Assembly (NCBI RefSeq): GCF_023955655.1
Contig: NZ_JAMXHT010000006.1
Coordinates: 62,001-126,000 of the forward strand
Direction of reading: 5' to 3'
Length of the DNA stretch: 64,000 nt
DNA from: Ralstonia soli
GTDB lineage: Bacteria > Pseudomonadota > Gammaproteobacteria > Burkholderiales > Burkholderiaceae
Below, piece by piece: positions 18,661-31,908 of this stretch. A program made the position numbers and the translations under genes. The notes under the pieces are model-generated. The model saw nothing but the letters and a program-made list of their open reading frames with translations. It made no database searches and was not told the DNA's origin. Numbering within the stretch: position 1 is the first letter of the stretch; each line of letters starts with the position of its first letter.

Positions 18661-21003
18661 TCATTCCTCTTCGACGACGTTGCCGTTACGGTTCGGCGCC
18701 AGGATTTCGCGGTTGCCGTTGCCGGACATGGCGGATACGAGCCCCGCCTTTTCCATGTCTTCCAGCAGGCGCGCGGCGCGGTTGTAGCCGATGCGCAGGT
18801 GACGCTGCACCAGCGAGATCGACGCTCGGCGGTTCTTGAGCACCACGTCGACGGCCTGGTCGTACAGCGGGTCCGCTTCGCCGCCACCAGCGCCTGCAAT
18901 GCCTGCGCCACCGCCAAAGCCATCGCCGCCGCCCTCGTCGGCCACGCCGCCTTCGAGGATGCCCTCGATGTAGTTCGGCTCGCCCTGCGCCTTGAGGTTG
19001 TCGACCACGCGGTGCACTTCGTCATCCGAGACGAACGCGCCGTGCACGCGCACCGGCAAACCCGTGCCCGGCGCGAGGTAGAGCATGTCACCCATGCCGA
19101 GCAGTGCCTCGGCGCCCTGCTGGTCGAGAATCGTGCGCGAGTCGATCTTGCTGCTGACCTGGAACGCAATCCGCGTCGGCACGTTCGCCTTGATTAGGCC
19201 GGTGATCACATCCACCGACGGACGCTGTGTCGCCAGCACCAAGTGAATGCCTGCGGCACGCGCCTTCTGCGCAATCCGCGCAATCAGCTCTTCGACCTTC
19301 TTGCCGACCACCATCATCAGGTCGGCCAGTTCGTCGATCACGATGACGATCATCGGCAGCTTGTCGAGCGGTTCCGGCGCATCGGGCGTGAGGCTGAACG
19401 GGTTGGGGATCTTCTCTTCGCGCGCGGCGGCTTCTTCGATCTTCTTGTTGAAGCCGGCCAGGTTGCGCACGCCCATCTTGCTCATGAGCTTGTAGCGGCG
19501 CTCCATCTCGCCCACGGCCCAGTTCAGGGCGTGGCCAGCCTGGCGCATGTCGGTCACCACCGGGCACAGCAGGTGCGGAATGCCTTCGTAGATGCTCAGT
19601 TCCAGCATCTTCGGGTCGATCAGGATCAAGCGCACAGCATCGGCCTTGGCCTTGTACAGCAGCGACAGGATCATCGCGTTGATGCCGACCGACTTACCCG
19701 AACCCGTCGTACCGGCCACCATGCAGTGCGGCATCTTGGCCAGATCCGCCACCACCGGCTTGCCGGCGATGTCCTTGCCGAGCGCCATCGTCAATTGCGA
19801 AGCGCTCTCGTTGTAGACCTGCGAGCCGAGAATCTCCGACAGGCGTACGGCCTGGCGCTTCGGATTCGGCAACTCAAGGCCCATGTAGTTCTTGCCCGGA
19901 ATCGTCTCCACCACGCGGATGGACACCAGCGACAGCGAGCGCGCCAAGTCCTTGGCGAGGTTCACGATCTGGCTGCCCTTTACGCCCGTGGCGGGCTCAA
20001 TCTCATAGCGCGTGATGACGGGGCCCGGATAGGCCGCCACCACCTGCACTTCCACGCCAAAGTCCTTGAGCTTCTTCTCGATCAGGCGCGAGGTGAATTC
20101 CAGCGTCTCCGCGCTCACGGTTTCCACCACCGGCGGGATCGGGTCGAGCAGCGCCAGCGGCGGGAGGTCGGAATCCTCGATGTCGACAAACAGCGGCTGC
20201 TGCTTCTCGCGCTCCACGCGCTCGCTCTTGACCACGGCGGTCGGGCGGACGATCTGTACCGGCGGTGCTTCTTCAATGCGCACCCGGCGGGTTTCGACCA
20301 CTTCTTCGCGCGCAGCCACGGCCGCCTCGCCAATGGCGCGGTCCTGCTTGTTCTCGCGGCGGGTCTTGAAGCCGACGAACAGCATTTCGACGCCAGCGCC
20401 GATCTGCTCGGCCAGGTTCAGCCACGAGAAATGGAAAAACAGCGAGAGCCCGACCAGAAACGTAAACAGCAGCGCCAGCGTGCCGCCGGTAAAACCCAGC
20501 GAATGCTGCATCGCCCCGCCGATCACATCGCCCAGCACGCCGCCGGGCGCACGCGGCAGCTTCATGTGCAGCGAGTACATGCGAATCGCTTCCAGGCCCA
20601 TGCTGGAGGCCAGGATCAGCGCAAAGCCGATCCACGTGACGCTGGCGTCCACGCGCGGCATGGACGTGCGTGGCAAGCGCTCATCCGACATCAATTCGCG
20701 CCAGCCACGCCAGACCTTGCGCACCAGAAGTACCGCCCACCAGTAGGCGGACGCGCCAAAGACGAACAGCAGCAGATCGGCCAGCCACGCACCCACGCGG
20801 CCACCCAGGTTACGGATTTCGTCGACCTGGCTGGCGTGGGTGAAACCGGGGTCTGCCCGGTTGTATGACAGAAGAATGATCAGGAAGGCGATGGTCACCG
20901 CCAGCAACAGGAACCAGCGGACCTCGCCCAGCAGGCGTCCAATGCGGGACGGTAGTGCGGCGGGGTCGGTACGGGTTGTCGGAGTGGTGGAAGCTCGAGC
21001 CAT
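18661..21003 (-). CDS. ftsK: DNA translocase FtsK
   Basis: 780 residues from ATG 21003; a GTG at 21057 would add 18 residues. FtsK pumps DNA at the division septum and activates dimer resolution. Four membrane segments fill the first 200 residues (for example [17 protein letters not shown] and [15 protein letters not shown]). The linker is short, as in the short FtsK/SpoIIIE class. The motor domain carries Walker [14 protein letters not shown] and Walker [15 protein letters not shown]. The C-terminal winged-helix gamma domain ([20 protein letters not shown]) reads KOPS sites. Divergent from trxB across 224 bp. Some Burkholderiales carry a second copy elsewhere. Confidence 0.95.
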   Translation of the reverse strand: MARASTTPTTRTDPAALPSRIGRLLGEVRWFLLLAVTIAFLIILLSYNRADPGFTHASQVDEIRNLGGRVGAWLADLLLFVFGASAYWWAVLLVRKVWRGWRELMSDERLPRTSMPRVDASVTWIGFALILASSMGLEAIRMYSLHMKLPRAPGGVLGDVIGGAMQHSLGFTGGTLALLFTFLVGLSLFFHFSWLNLAEQIGAGVEMLFVGFKTRRENKQDRAIGEAAVAAREEVVETRRVRIEEAPPVQIVRPTAVVKSERVEREKQQPLFVDIEDSDLPPLALLDPIPPVVETVSAETLEFTSRLIEKKLKDFGVEVQVVAAYPGPVITRYEIEPATGVKGSQIVNLAKDLARSLSLVSIRVVETIPGKNYMGLELPNPKRQAVRLSEILGSQVYNESASQLTMALGKDIAGKPVVADLAKMPHCMVAGTTGSGKSVGINAMILSLLYKAKADAVRLILIDPKMLELSIYEGIPHLLCPVVTDMRQAGHALNWAVGEMERRYKLMSKMGVRNLAGFNKKIEEAAAREEKIPNPFSLTPDAPEPLDKLPMIVIVIDELADLMMVVGKKVEELIARIAQKARAAGIHLVLATQRPSVDVITGLIKANVPTRIAFQVSSKIDSRTILDQQGAEALLGMGDMLYLAPGTGLPVRVHGAFVSDDEVHRVVDNLKAQGEPNYIEGILEGGVADEGGGDGFGGGAGIAGAGGGEADPLYDQAVDVVLKNRRASISLVQRHLRIGYNRAARLLEDMEKAGLVSAMSGNGNREILAPNRNGNVVEEE

Positions 21004-21080
21004 GCGGGAGACGGGTGCGCCGCTTGGGACAAGGCCCGCGCGGCTTAAAGACAGCACAAATGCGATGGCAACGATTGTAA

Positions 21081-22184
<1,104 letters not shown>

Positions 22185-22212
22185 GCCGCATCCGACTCCG
22201 GGTTCCGGCAGC

Positions 22213-22239
22213 GGCCGATGGGAAACCATCGGCCGTTTT
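22213..22239 (+). terminator. trxB terminator
   Basis: A perfect 9-bp stem GGCCGATGG / CCATCGGCC closed by a GAAA tetraloop and followed by GTTTT, 28 bp after the trxB stop. Confidence 0.9.
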
Positions 22240-22264
22240 GCCATGTGCCGCGCATTCGTATAAT
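22238..22264 (+). promoter_or_regulatory. Candidate promoter of the Smr-domain gene
   Basis: TTGCCA at 22238-22243 and TATAAT at 22259-22264 are separated by 15 bp, slightly short of the optimum. It lies right behind the trxB terminator and 34 bp before the Smr gene start. Confidence 0.5.
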
Positions 22265-22297
22265 CCACGCACGCTCGACCTTGATTCGCCCCTCGCC

Positions 22298-22963
22298 ATG
22301 AAACGTGCCCCCACCCCCAATGCCAAACTCAGCCTGACCGATCTGGCCAAGTTGCGCGACCAGCTCAAGGTCGAGACCGAGGCACGCGAGGCCGAACGCC
22401 AGCGCGCCGAGGAAGCCAAGCGCAAGGCCGCCGAGGAGGCCAACGTGTTCCGCGCCAGCATCGGCGAGGTGAGTGCGCTGCGCCAGAACAAGCGCGTCGA
22501 GCATCCGCGCAATCCGCCCGCACCCGACCCGGTGCACTCCCGTGCCGAGGACAAACGCGTGCTGGATGCCTCGCTGTCAGACGAGTTCGACGTCGACAAC
22601 CTGCTCGACACCGACGACACCCTCTCCTACCGCCGCCCCGGCATCGGCGAAGACGTGCTTAAAAAGCTGCGCCGCGGCGAATGGGCGACGCAAGACCAGA
22701 TCGACCTGCACGGCCTGCGCCGCGAGGAAGCCCGCGAGGCGCTAGCCGCCTTCCTGCGACGCGCCGTGCAGCGCGGCATCCGCTGCGTACGCGTCATTCA
22801 CGGCAAAGGCCTGGGCTCGCCGGACAAGACGCCGGTACTCAAGGGCAAAGTGCGCTCCTGGCTGGTGCAGAAGGAAGAAGTGATCGCCTTCGTCGAGCCA
22901 CGCAACACGGCGGGCGGCGCGGGCGCGGTGCTGGTGCTGCTGCGGCAGCCGCACGGCGCCTGA
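22298..22963 (+). CDS. Smr-domain DNA endonuclease-like protein
   Basis: 221 residues. The first 75 residues form a charged Lys/Arg/Glu-rich coiled coil (QLKVETEAREAERQRAEEAK). The C-terminal Smr domain shows both signatures, DLHGLRREEAREAL and VIHGKGLGSP, and ends with a basic region. Smr domains, first known from MutS2, nick DNA or cleave RNA (SmrA/SmrB cleave at collided ribosomes). Which activity applies here cannot be told from sequence. The family label is secure. Confidence 0.9.
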   Translation: MKRAPTPNAKLSLTDLAKLRDQLKVETEAREAERQRAEEAKRKAAEEANVFRASIGEVSALRQNKRVEHPRNPPAPDPVHSRAEDKRVLDASLSDEFDVDNLLDTDDTLSYRRPGIGEDVLKKLRRGEWATQDQIDLHGLRREEAREALAAFLRRAVQRGIRCVRVIHGKGLGSPDKTPVLKGKVRSWLVQKEEVIAFVEPRNTAGGAGAVLVLLRQPHGA

Positions 22964-23004
22964 CCGTTTTTCACCCCGAACAATAAGAACACCCCCGAAC
23001 ACCA

Positions 23005-23628
23005 ATGCACGTCGGCCGGCTCGATTTGATCATGCACTGGATGGAGATCCTCGCGGTCTTCTCGTTTGCCATCTCGGGCTTGGCCGAGGCCAAACGGCGC
23101 CGGCTCGATGCCGTGGGCGCGTTCATCGTCGCCTTCCTGACCGCGTTTGGCGGCGGAACGCTGCGCGACCTGCTGCTCGATCGCCGGCCCTTTTACTGGG
23201 TCGAGCACGAGCAATACCTGCTCGCGCTGTTCGTCATGAGCCTGTTTGCCAACTGGGTGATCCGGCTGGTGAGCCAGCTGGTATCCGACCGCGTGCTGAT
23301 CGTGGCAGACGCCATCGGCATGGGGCTCTTTGGCGTGCTGGGCACGCAACTGGCGCTCGATGCGGGCGTGCCGGTTTTCGTGTCGGTGATGATGGGCGTG
23401 ATCACGTCGGCCTTCGGCGGCCTGCTGCGGGACGTGGTCTGCAATGAGGTGCCCATGCTGCTGCGGGACAACCGCCCGTACGCGACCTGCGCGTTTCTCG
23501 GGTGCTTCCTCTACATCGGACTGACGCACACGGATTTGCTGCCGAGCGTGTCCGTGGTGATCGCCACGCTGGCGATCGTGACCGGGCGGCTGGTGACGCT
23601 GCGCTGGAACATCACCCTGCCGCGCTGA
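23005..23628 (+). CDS. Trimeric intracellular cation channel family protein (UPF0126)
   Basis: 207 residues with seven predicted membrane segments. The two UPF0126 repeats are visible: the first with FSFAISGLAEAKRRRLDAVG and FGGGTLRDLLLDR, the second with IGMGLFGVLGTQLAL and TSAFGGLLRDVVCNEVP. The paired GGxxRD signatures are typical of bacterial TRIC channels, which conduct K+ and other monovalent cations; some relatives are linked to glycine transport. It follows the Smr gene by 41 bp on the same strand. Confidence 0.85.
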   Translation: MHVGRLDLIMHWMEILAVFSFAISGLAEAKRRRLDAVGAFIVAFLTAFGGGTLRDLLLDRRPFYWVEHEQYLLALFVMSLFANWVIRLVSQLVSDRVLIVADAIGMGLFGVLGTQLALDAGVPVFVSVMMGVITSAFGGLLRDVVCNEVPMLLRDNRPYATCAFLGCFLYIGLTHTDLLPSVSVVIATLAIVTGRLVTLRWNITLPR

Positions 23629-23680
23629 CCGGCGATGGTCGCGCGGGCCGGCGCAGGCGCGCCAGCCTGACTGCAACGGA

Positions 23681-24660
<980 letters not shown>

Positions 24661-24679
24661 GCGGTTTGCTGTTCCCCGC

Positions 24680-26317
<1,638 letters not shown>

Positions 26318-26372
26318 GGGGGCAATGTGGAATGCAAGCGCGGCGCTCAAGGCTGGAATTAGAATCGGCGGC

Positions 26373-27605
26373 ATGACCTCCCGCCCCCTCGTTCCTGAGC
26401 CCGAAGCTCGCGCTGGTTCGCGACACGAATCGGCCAATTATCGCACGCGACTTGTGACCGACCTGCGCGACATCGGCCGCGATGCGTGGGATGCCTTGCT
26501 CGCCCTGCAGCCGGAGTCGACGCCCTTCCTGCGCTTCGACTTCCTGCAGGCCCTGCACGAGAGCGGCAGCGCATCACCAGATACCGGGTGGTCGCCGCAA
26601 TACCTGACGCTGTGGGAGGACGGCCCGGATGGCCAAGTGCTCGCCGCCGCCGTGCCGCTGTACGTGAAGGGCCACTCCTATGGCGAATATGTCTTCGACT
26701 GGGCGTGGGCGAATGCCTATGCACAGCATGGGTTGGAGTACTACCCGAAATGGCTGTCGGCGGTGCCGTTTACCCCGGTGCAGGGGGCGCGGCTGCTGGC
26801 GCGTGATGCGGCCGTGCGAGCAGCGCTGCTTGAGACCCTGCTGGACATTGCGCGACGCAGCGAATTGTCATCGCTGCATGTGCTTTTCCCCACCGCCCAC
26901 GAGGCTGAACAACTGCGCGCGGCCGGCATGCTGCTGCGCCAAGGCGTGCAATTCCACTGGTGCAATACCGGCTTTGCCAGCTTCGACGATTTCCTGGCCG
27001 CCCTGGAACAGAAGAAGCGCAAGAACATCCGCGCCGAACGCCGCCGCGTGCACGACGCCGGCATCACCTTCCGCCAGGTGCCCGGCGCAGCCGCCACCGA
27101 TGCCGATTGGCGCTTCTTCCACCGCTGCTACCGCACGACCTACCGCGAGCACCACTCCTCGCCATACCTGAACCTGGAGTTCTTCCGCCAGATCGGACAG
27201 ACGATGCCCGAGAACCTGCTGCTGGTGATCGCGCAGCGCGCAGGCAACGACATTGCCTGCGCACTGCTGGTAATCGACCCACGGCCCGAGGCGTCCGTCA
27301 TGTACGGCCGCTACTGGGGCGCGGTCGAGCATCACCCCTGCCTGCACTTCGAGACGGCCTATTACCAGCCGCTGGCGTACTGCATCGAGCACGGCATCCG
27401 CACCTTTGAAGGCGGCGCCCAAGGCGAGCACAAGATGGCGCGCGGCTTTGAGCCGGTGGTCACGCTGTCGGCGCACTGGCTCGCACACCCCGCCTTTGCC
27501 GATGCGGTGAGCCGGTTCCTCGACCGCGAAACGGCCGGCATGGAAGCCTATCGGGATGAACTGACGGACCGTTCCCCGTTCAGGCAGCGGCCGGATTCAG
27601 ACTAG
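26373..27605 (+). CDS. GNAT-like protein (COG3146 / DUF482 family)
   Basis: 410 residues from ATG 26373. It belongs to a family of peptidogalycan biosynthesis-like proteins with a GNAT fold. The hallmarks are QPESTPFLRFDFLQALHESG near the start, AAVPLYVKGHSYGEYVFDWA, ALEQKKRKNIRAERRRVHDA and, near the end, GARTF-like FEGGAQGEHKMARGFEP. The reaction is not established. Divergent from nadE across 55 bp. Confidence 0.85.
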   Translation: MTSRPLVPEPEARAGSRHESANYRTRLVTDLRDIGRDAWDALLALQPESTPFLRFDFLQALHESGSASPDTGWSPQYLTLWEDGPDGQVLAAAVPLYVKGHSYGEYVFDWAWANAYAQHGLEYYPKWLSAVPFTPVQGARLLARDAAVRAALLETLLDIARRSELSSLHVLFPTAHEAEQLRAAGMLLRQGVQFHWCNTGFASFDDFLAALEQKKRKNIRAERRRVHDAGITFRQVPGAAATDADWRFFHRCYRTTYREHHSSPYLNLEFFRQIGQTMPENLLLVIAQRAGNDIACALLVIDPRPEASVMYGRYWGAVEHHPCLHFETAYYQPLAYCIEHGIRTFEGGAQGEHKMARGFEPVVTLSAHWLAHPAFADAVSRFLDRETAGMEAYRDELTDRSPFRQRPDSD

Positions 27606-27670
27606 CGACGGGGAGAACTGCAGAGGCGGGAAAGACAGCGTCCGCACGAACGGCGGACGCGAGGTAAAGC

Positions 27671-27865
27671 TTAGTGCGCAGCAGGCGGCTGCTGGGCGAT
27701 CACGCAATGTGCCACCGCCGAATCGGCAGCCACGGCGGTGGCCAGCGCGACAGCGCGCTCGCCCGCATGAGCGGCATCCGACGGGCCAACCAGCAGCGCC
27801 CACACGGTGAATGCTGCCATGGCCACAGCGGAAAGCACGGGAACGACAACGGTCTTGTTCAACAT
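27671..27865 (-). CDS. Small single-pass membrane protein
   Basis: 64 residues starting MLNKTVVVPVLSAVAMAAFT with a hydrophobic segment of about 20 residues. The rest is Ala-rich with one Cys (AVAHCVIAQQ). Resembles a short exported or anchored protein; no family recognised. The ribosome site is weak. Confidence 0.5.
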   Translation of the reverse strand: MLNKTVVVPVLSAVAMAAFTVWALLVGPSDAAHAGERAVALATAVAADSAVAHCVIAQQPPAAH

Positions 27866-28166
27866 CGCAGTACCAGGGGTTGGAGTCAAACTTGACGGGG
27901 AGTCTAGAGGCGTCGTTTCCCCCGGGCAAATGAGCGTTACTTAAATCTCTGTGTAGCGCGGCTATCTGACCCAAGCATGCAAATCGTGAAAAATTCAACA
28001 GAAAATGCATACTTGAACCCCGCCCCTCCCGCAAAGGGCCGTGCAGTGCGGCTTCGGCAAGTGTGATACCCGGCAGGAATCACGCTCGCCCAAACAAAAA
28101 TCCCGGCGCTCCATCCGGAGGCCGGGATCTTGTCAGACATGCCATACGGCAAAATCCAGAAAAGTC
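27866..28166. other. Intergenic region between ppa and the small membrane protein
   Basis: 301 bp. It holds the ppa terminator (listed). The rest is somewhat AT-rich (27935-28015) and probably contains the promoter of the small membrane gene; no gene is seen. Confidence 0.4.
28096..28128 (-). terminator. ppa terminator
   Basis: An 8-bp stem ATCCCGGC / GCCGGGAT with a 13-base loop and, on the minus strand, a T run behind it, 39 bp past the ppa stop. Confidence 0.85.
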
Positions 28167-28694
28167 TTACTTCTTATAGTTGGCAACGCCGTCGGCGATT
28201 TCCTTATGGGCTTCTTCGATGCCGCCCCAGCCTTCGACCTTGACCCACTTGCCAGCTTCCAGCGCCTTGTATTGCTCGAAGAAGTGCTTGATCTGGTCCA
28301 GCAGGTTCTGGCCAATGTCCGACAGATCGGTCATGTGGGCCGTGGCCGGGCTCAGCTTGTTGACGGGCACCGCCACCAGCTTGGCGTCCACGCCCGATTC
28401 GTCCGTCATCTTCAGCATGCCCAGGGCGCGGCAGCGCACCACGCAGCCGTGGATGAGCGGGAACGGCGTGACGACCAGCACGTCGACCGGGTCACCGTCG
28501 CCCGACAGCGTCTGCGGGATGAAGCCGTAGTTGGCCGGATAGCGCATGCCGGTGCCAACGAAGCGGTCCACGTGCAGCATGCCGGTTTCCTTGTCGGCTT
28601 CATACTTGACCGGGTCGCTTTGCGCCGGGATCTCGATGATGACGTTGAAGTCGTTGGGGATGTCCTTGCCCGGCGAGACGTTGTTGAAGCTCAT
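28167..28694 (-). CDS. ppa: Inorganic pyrophosphatase
   Basis: 175 residues, the length of bacterial family I enzymes. It hydrolyses pyrophosphate and so drives biosynthesis. Active-site motifs are all present: [29 protein letters not shown], and the [10 protein letters not shown] signature with its metal-binding Asp residues. The C-terminal [20 protein letters not shown] is typical. Single gene with its own terminator. Confidence 0.97.
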   Translation of the reverse strand: MSFNNVSPGKDIPNDFNVIIEIPAQSDPVKYEADKETGMLHVDRFVGTGMRYPANYGFIPQTLSGDGDPVDVLVVTPFPLIHGCVVRCRALGMLKMTDESGVDAKLVAVPVNKLSPATAHMTDLSDIGQNLLDQIKHFFEQYKALEAGKWVKVEGWGGIEEAHKEIADGVANYKK

Positions 28695-28861
28695 GGAAAT
28701 GCTCCGGAATGCGCGAAGTGCGTGAAAACGCGACGCAAATGGTTGAAAGGAAGCGTGAAAAACTGTCGGCGGGCATTATAGCCCGTGACACCCGGGCAAC
28801 CCCCTGCCGTCCCCCGGCCCGTGCGAAAATCGCGCGTTGCCGATCTTTGCAGGAACCCCTC

Positions 28862-30298
28862 ATGCATGCCCAGCACTTCATCGCCAACCGCCTGATGTCG
28901 CCCGATTCGGGGATGCGCATCAAGGTATTCGACCCGTCTGACGGCCAGTCCTTCGCCGAGATCGCCCGGGGCAACGCCACCGACATCAGCGTGGCCGTCC
29001 ATGCCGCGCGGCGCGCATTTGAGGGCGTCTGGGGCCAGATCAGCCCCGCCGAGCGCGGCCGGCTGCTCATGCGCGTGGCGCTGCGCCTGGCCGATCACGA
29101 AGAAGAACTCGCCCGCCTGGAAGCCCGCGACACCGGCAAGCCGATGCGCCAGGCCCGCGCCGACGCCCGCGCCATCGCCCGCTATTTCGAGTTCTATGCC
29201 GGCGCGGCCGACAAGCTGCACGGCCAGACCATCCCCTATCCGGCCGATACCACCGTGCTGACCGTGCGCGAGCCGCATGGGGTGACGGCGCACATCATCC
29301 CCTGGAACTACCCGATGCAGATCTTCGGGCGCAGCGTGGGCGCCGCATTGGCGGCAGGCAATGCCTGCGTGGTCAAGCCGGCCGAAGATGCGTGCCTGTC
29401 GATCCTGCGCGTGGCCGAGCTGGCCGCCGAAACCGGACTGCCTGATGGGGCACTCAACGTGGTGACCGGCTACGGCCATGAGGCGGGCGCGGCACTGGCG
29501 GCGCATCCCGGTATCAATCATGTGTCGTTTACCGGGTCGCCCGAGACGGGCAAGGCCATCGTTCGCGCGGCGGCTGAAAACCACGTGCCCGTCACGCTGG
29601 AGCTGGGCGGCAAGTCGCCGCAGATCCTGTTTGCCGATGCGGACCTGGAAGCGGCGATTCCGGCGGTGGTCAACGGCATCATCCAGAACGCGGGGCAGAC
29701 GTGCTCGGCCGGCAGCCGCGTGCTGATCGAGCGCGGAATCTACGAAGCGGTGCTGGACCAGCTAGCCACGGTGTTCGAATCCATCAAGGTCGGCCCTGCG
29801 TCGCTGGACCTGGACTGCGGCCCGCTCATCAACCCGAAGCAGCAGCAGCGCGTGTGGGATTTCGTCTCGGACGCGCAGCACGCCAACATCCCGGTGATGG
29901 CGCAGGGTCAGGTGGTGCCCGAAGCGCCCGAAACCGGCTATTACCAAGCCCCGATGCTACTGCGCGACGTGCCGCACACACACCGCCTGGCGCAGCAGGA
30001 AGTGTTCGGCCCGCTGCTGGCGGCCATGCCGTTCGACACCGAGGCCGAAGCCCTGGCACTGGCCAACGGCACGCCGTACGGCCTGGTGGCTGGCGTATGG
30101 ACGCGCGATGGCGGCCGCCAATTGCGTCTGGCGCGCAAGCTCAAGGCCGGCCAGGTCTTCATCAACAACTACGGCGCCGGCGGCGGCGTGGAGCTGCCCT
30201 TCGGCGGCACGGGCCAATCGGGCCACGGGCGCGAGAAGGGCTTCGAGGCGTTATACGGCTTCACCACGCTCAAGACCATCGCTATCCGCCACGGTTAA
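28862..30298 (+). CDS. Aldehyde dehydrogenase family protein
   Basis: 478 residues. NAD(P)-dependent oxidation of an aldehyde to the acid. Signatures: the substrate-channel IIPWNYPMQIFGRSVGAALA, the catalytic Glu in VTLELGGKSPQILFADADLE and the catalytic Cys in NAGQTCSAGSRVLIERG. The cofactor-binding SFTGSPETGKAIV is present. The C-terminal FINNYGAGGGVELPFGG resembles betaine/semialdehyde dehydrogenases. Substrate not determinable. Followed after 33 bp by an SDR gene, likely one operon. A long frame upstream of 28862 shows no start signal. Confidence 0.9.
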   Translation: MHAQHFIANRLMSPDSGMRIKVFDPSDGQSFAEIARGNATDISVAVHAARRAFEGVWGQISPAERGRLLMRVALRLADHEEELARLEARDTGKPMRQARADARAIARYFEFYAGAADKLHGQTIPYPADTTVLTVREPHGVTAHIIPWNYPMQIFGRSVGAALAAGNACVVKPAEDACLSILRVAELAAETGLPDGALNVVTGYGHEAGAALAAHPGINHVSFTGSPETGKAIVRAAAENHVPVTLELGGKSPQILFADADLEAAIPAVVNGIIQNAGQTCSAGSRVLIERGIYEAVLDQLATVFESIKVGPASLDLDCGPLINPKQQQRVWDFVSDAQHANIPVMAQGQVVPEAPETGYYQAPMLLRDVPHTHRLAQQEVFGPLLAAMPFDTEAEALALANGTPYGLVAGVWTRDGGRQLRLARKLKAGQVFINNYGAGGGVELPFGGTGQSGHGREKGFEALYGFTTLKTIAIRHG

Positions 30299-30331
30299 AA
30301 GCAGCACCAACCCACAACACGAGGAGACACC

Positions 30332-31090
30332 ATGCGGCTTGCCGGCAAGATCGCCATCGTCACAGGCGCGGGTTCGGGTTTCGGCGAGGGTATCGCCAAC
30401 ACCTTTGCCCGCGAGGGCGCGCGCGTCGTCGTCAACGACTTGAATGCGCAAGCGGGCGAACGCGTGGCCAACGCCATCCGCGTGGCCGGCGGCGACGCGC
30501 ATTTCGTGCAGGCCGACGTGTCCGATGGGGATTCCGTTGCCAAGCTGCTCGGTGCCACGCTGGCGCGCTATGGCGATCTGCACATCGTCGTGAACAACGC
30601 GGGCACCACGCACAAGAACAAGCCGCTGCTGCAGATCACTGAAGACGAGTTCGACCGCGTGATGGCCGTCAACGTGAAGAGCATCTACTGGACGGCGCAC
30701 CACATGGTGCCGCACTTCCGGGAGCGCGGCGGCGGCGTGTTCGTCAACGTGGCGTCGACCGCGGGTATCCGGCCGCGGCCCGGGCTCGTTTGGTACAACG
30801 CCAGCAAGGGTGCCGTCATCACGGCCAGCAAGGCGATGGCGGCCGAGCTGGGCCCCGACAAGATCCGCGTGAACTGCGTGAACCCGGTGATGGGCGCCAC
30901 GGGCCTGATCGAACAGTTCATGGGCATGCCCGACACGCCCGAGAACCGCGCGCGCTTTCTGGCGACGATCCCGATGGGGCGGCTGTCCACGCCGCAGGAT
31001 GTGGCCAACGCGTGCCTCTATCTGGCGTCGGATGAGGCCGAGTTCATCACCGGCACCTGCCTGGAGGTGGACGGCGGGCGTTGCGTGTAG
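30332..31090 (+). CDS. Short-chain dehydrogenase/reductase (SDR)
   Basis: 252 residues, classical SDR. The NAD(P)-binding TGAGSGFGEGIA is at residues 10-21, NNAG stabilizes the fold, Ser of the active site is in NVASTAGIR and the YxxxK pair is in VWYNASKGAV. An Asp at the end of beta-2 (VVNDLNAQ) suggests NAD rather than NADP. GAGGAGA precedes the ATG. Probably acts on the alcohol or keto partner of the aldehyde dehydrogenase substrate; the pathway is unknown. Confidence 0.9.
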   Translation: MRLAGKIAIVTGAGSGFGEGIANTFAREGARVVVNDLNAQAGERVANAIRVAGGDAHFVQADVSDGDSVAKLLGATLARYGDLHIVVNNAGTTHKNKPLLQITEDEFDRVMAVNVKSIYWTAHHMVPHFRERGGGVFVNVASTAGIRPRPGLVWYNASKGAVITASKAMAAELGPDKIRVNCVNPVMGATGLIEQFMGMPDTPENRARFLATIPMGRLSTPQDVANACLYLASDEAEFITGTCLEVDGGRCV

Positions 31091-31102
31091 CGCTTTCGCG
31101 GT

Positions 31103-31879
31103 TCAGTGCGCCGCTTGCGCCGAGACCTGCAGCGGATGCACGGTTCCCTGGTCATCGATCCACGCGCCCTCCAGCGAAAGCGCTTGGCCGGGTGACAGGC
31201 TGATGCCGCGTAGTTGCAAACGTGCTTCAGACTGCGGCGCAATGGTCCCGGCCTGCAACTGGTCGACCAGGTCCTGACCCTGCCCTCGCAGCGCGTTGAG
31301 GCTGACATGCCACGGCGTCGGGTTCTCGACCACCAGCGTTGCGGCACTGTCGGACTGACCCTGCTGCCAGCGCCAACGCAGCGCTGCCGGCGCCTGCGCG
31401 GGGTCGCCAGCCAATCCTTGCGGGCGATAAAACAGCTTGATGCGGGAGCGGATGGTGACCGCCATCTGGCTGTCACCCGGCGCCGGTGTCTTCGCCCCTT
31501 CAGCGATGCCGCGCACGTTGAGCCAGAACATGGACTCTCGGTCGATCGGCAACCTGGCTGTGGAAAGCCGCGCAATCCGCATGGAGCGCTGGCTGTTGGC
31601 CTCCACGCGCACCACCGGGGGTGTCACGGCAAAGGGCGCTTTGCTGGTCTCGGGCGGCTGATTGGCGTCACCCTCGTCCACCCAGGCGGTAACGCGCTCT
31701 GCTGGGCCGTCGTTGCCCAATGTGAGAGACACGTCCGAGCGACTGCCATCAAATACGACCCGCGTGCCAGGCAGCAACACCGCAGCCTGGCTGGAAAGCG
31801 ATGCCATTGCCGTACCCACCGCCAGCAACAGGGCATGCGCTCGAAGGGTGGAAGGCAAACCAGAAAGACGCCAACGCAC
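31103..31879 (-). CDS. Fimbrial chaperone, second copy (PapD-like)
   Basis: 258 residues from GTG 31879, chosen because AAGGAGG lies seven bases upstream and a signal peptide (HALLLAVGTAMASLSSQAA) follows. PapD-type periplasmic chaperones donate a strand to pilus subunits. Domain 1 shows GTRVVFDGSRSDVSLTLGN and RIARLSTARLPIDRESMFWL, with the RES signature; the second domain shows SRIKLFYRPQGL and VENPTPWHVSLN. It is the last gene of the fimbrial operon, 29 bp behind the adhesin. A second chaperone dedicated to the tip subunit is plausible. Confidence 0.9.
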   Translation of the reverse strand: MRWRLSGLPSTLRAHALLLAVGTAMASLSSQAAVLLPGTRVVFDGSRSDVSLTLGNDGPAERVTAWVDEGDANQPPETSKAPFAVTPPVVRVEANSQRSMRIARLSTARLPIDRESMFWLNVRGIAEGAKTPAPGDSQMAVTIRSRIKLFYRPQGLAGDPAQAPAALRWRWQQGQSDSAATLVVENPTPWHVSLNALRGQGQDLVDQLQAGTIAPQSEARLQLRGISLSPGQALSLEGAWIDDQGTVHPLQVSAQAAH

Positions 31880-31908
31880 GAAAATGCCTCCTTGATTCGG
31901 GAACAACG

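Noticed and set aside
19243-20868. 541-codon plus-strand frame over ftsK
   Set aside because: Antisense shadow, His/Arg-rich, no ribosome site.
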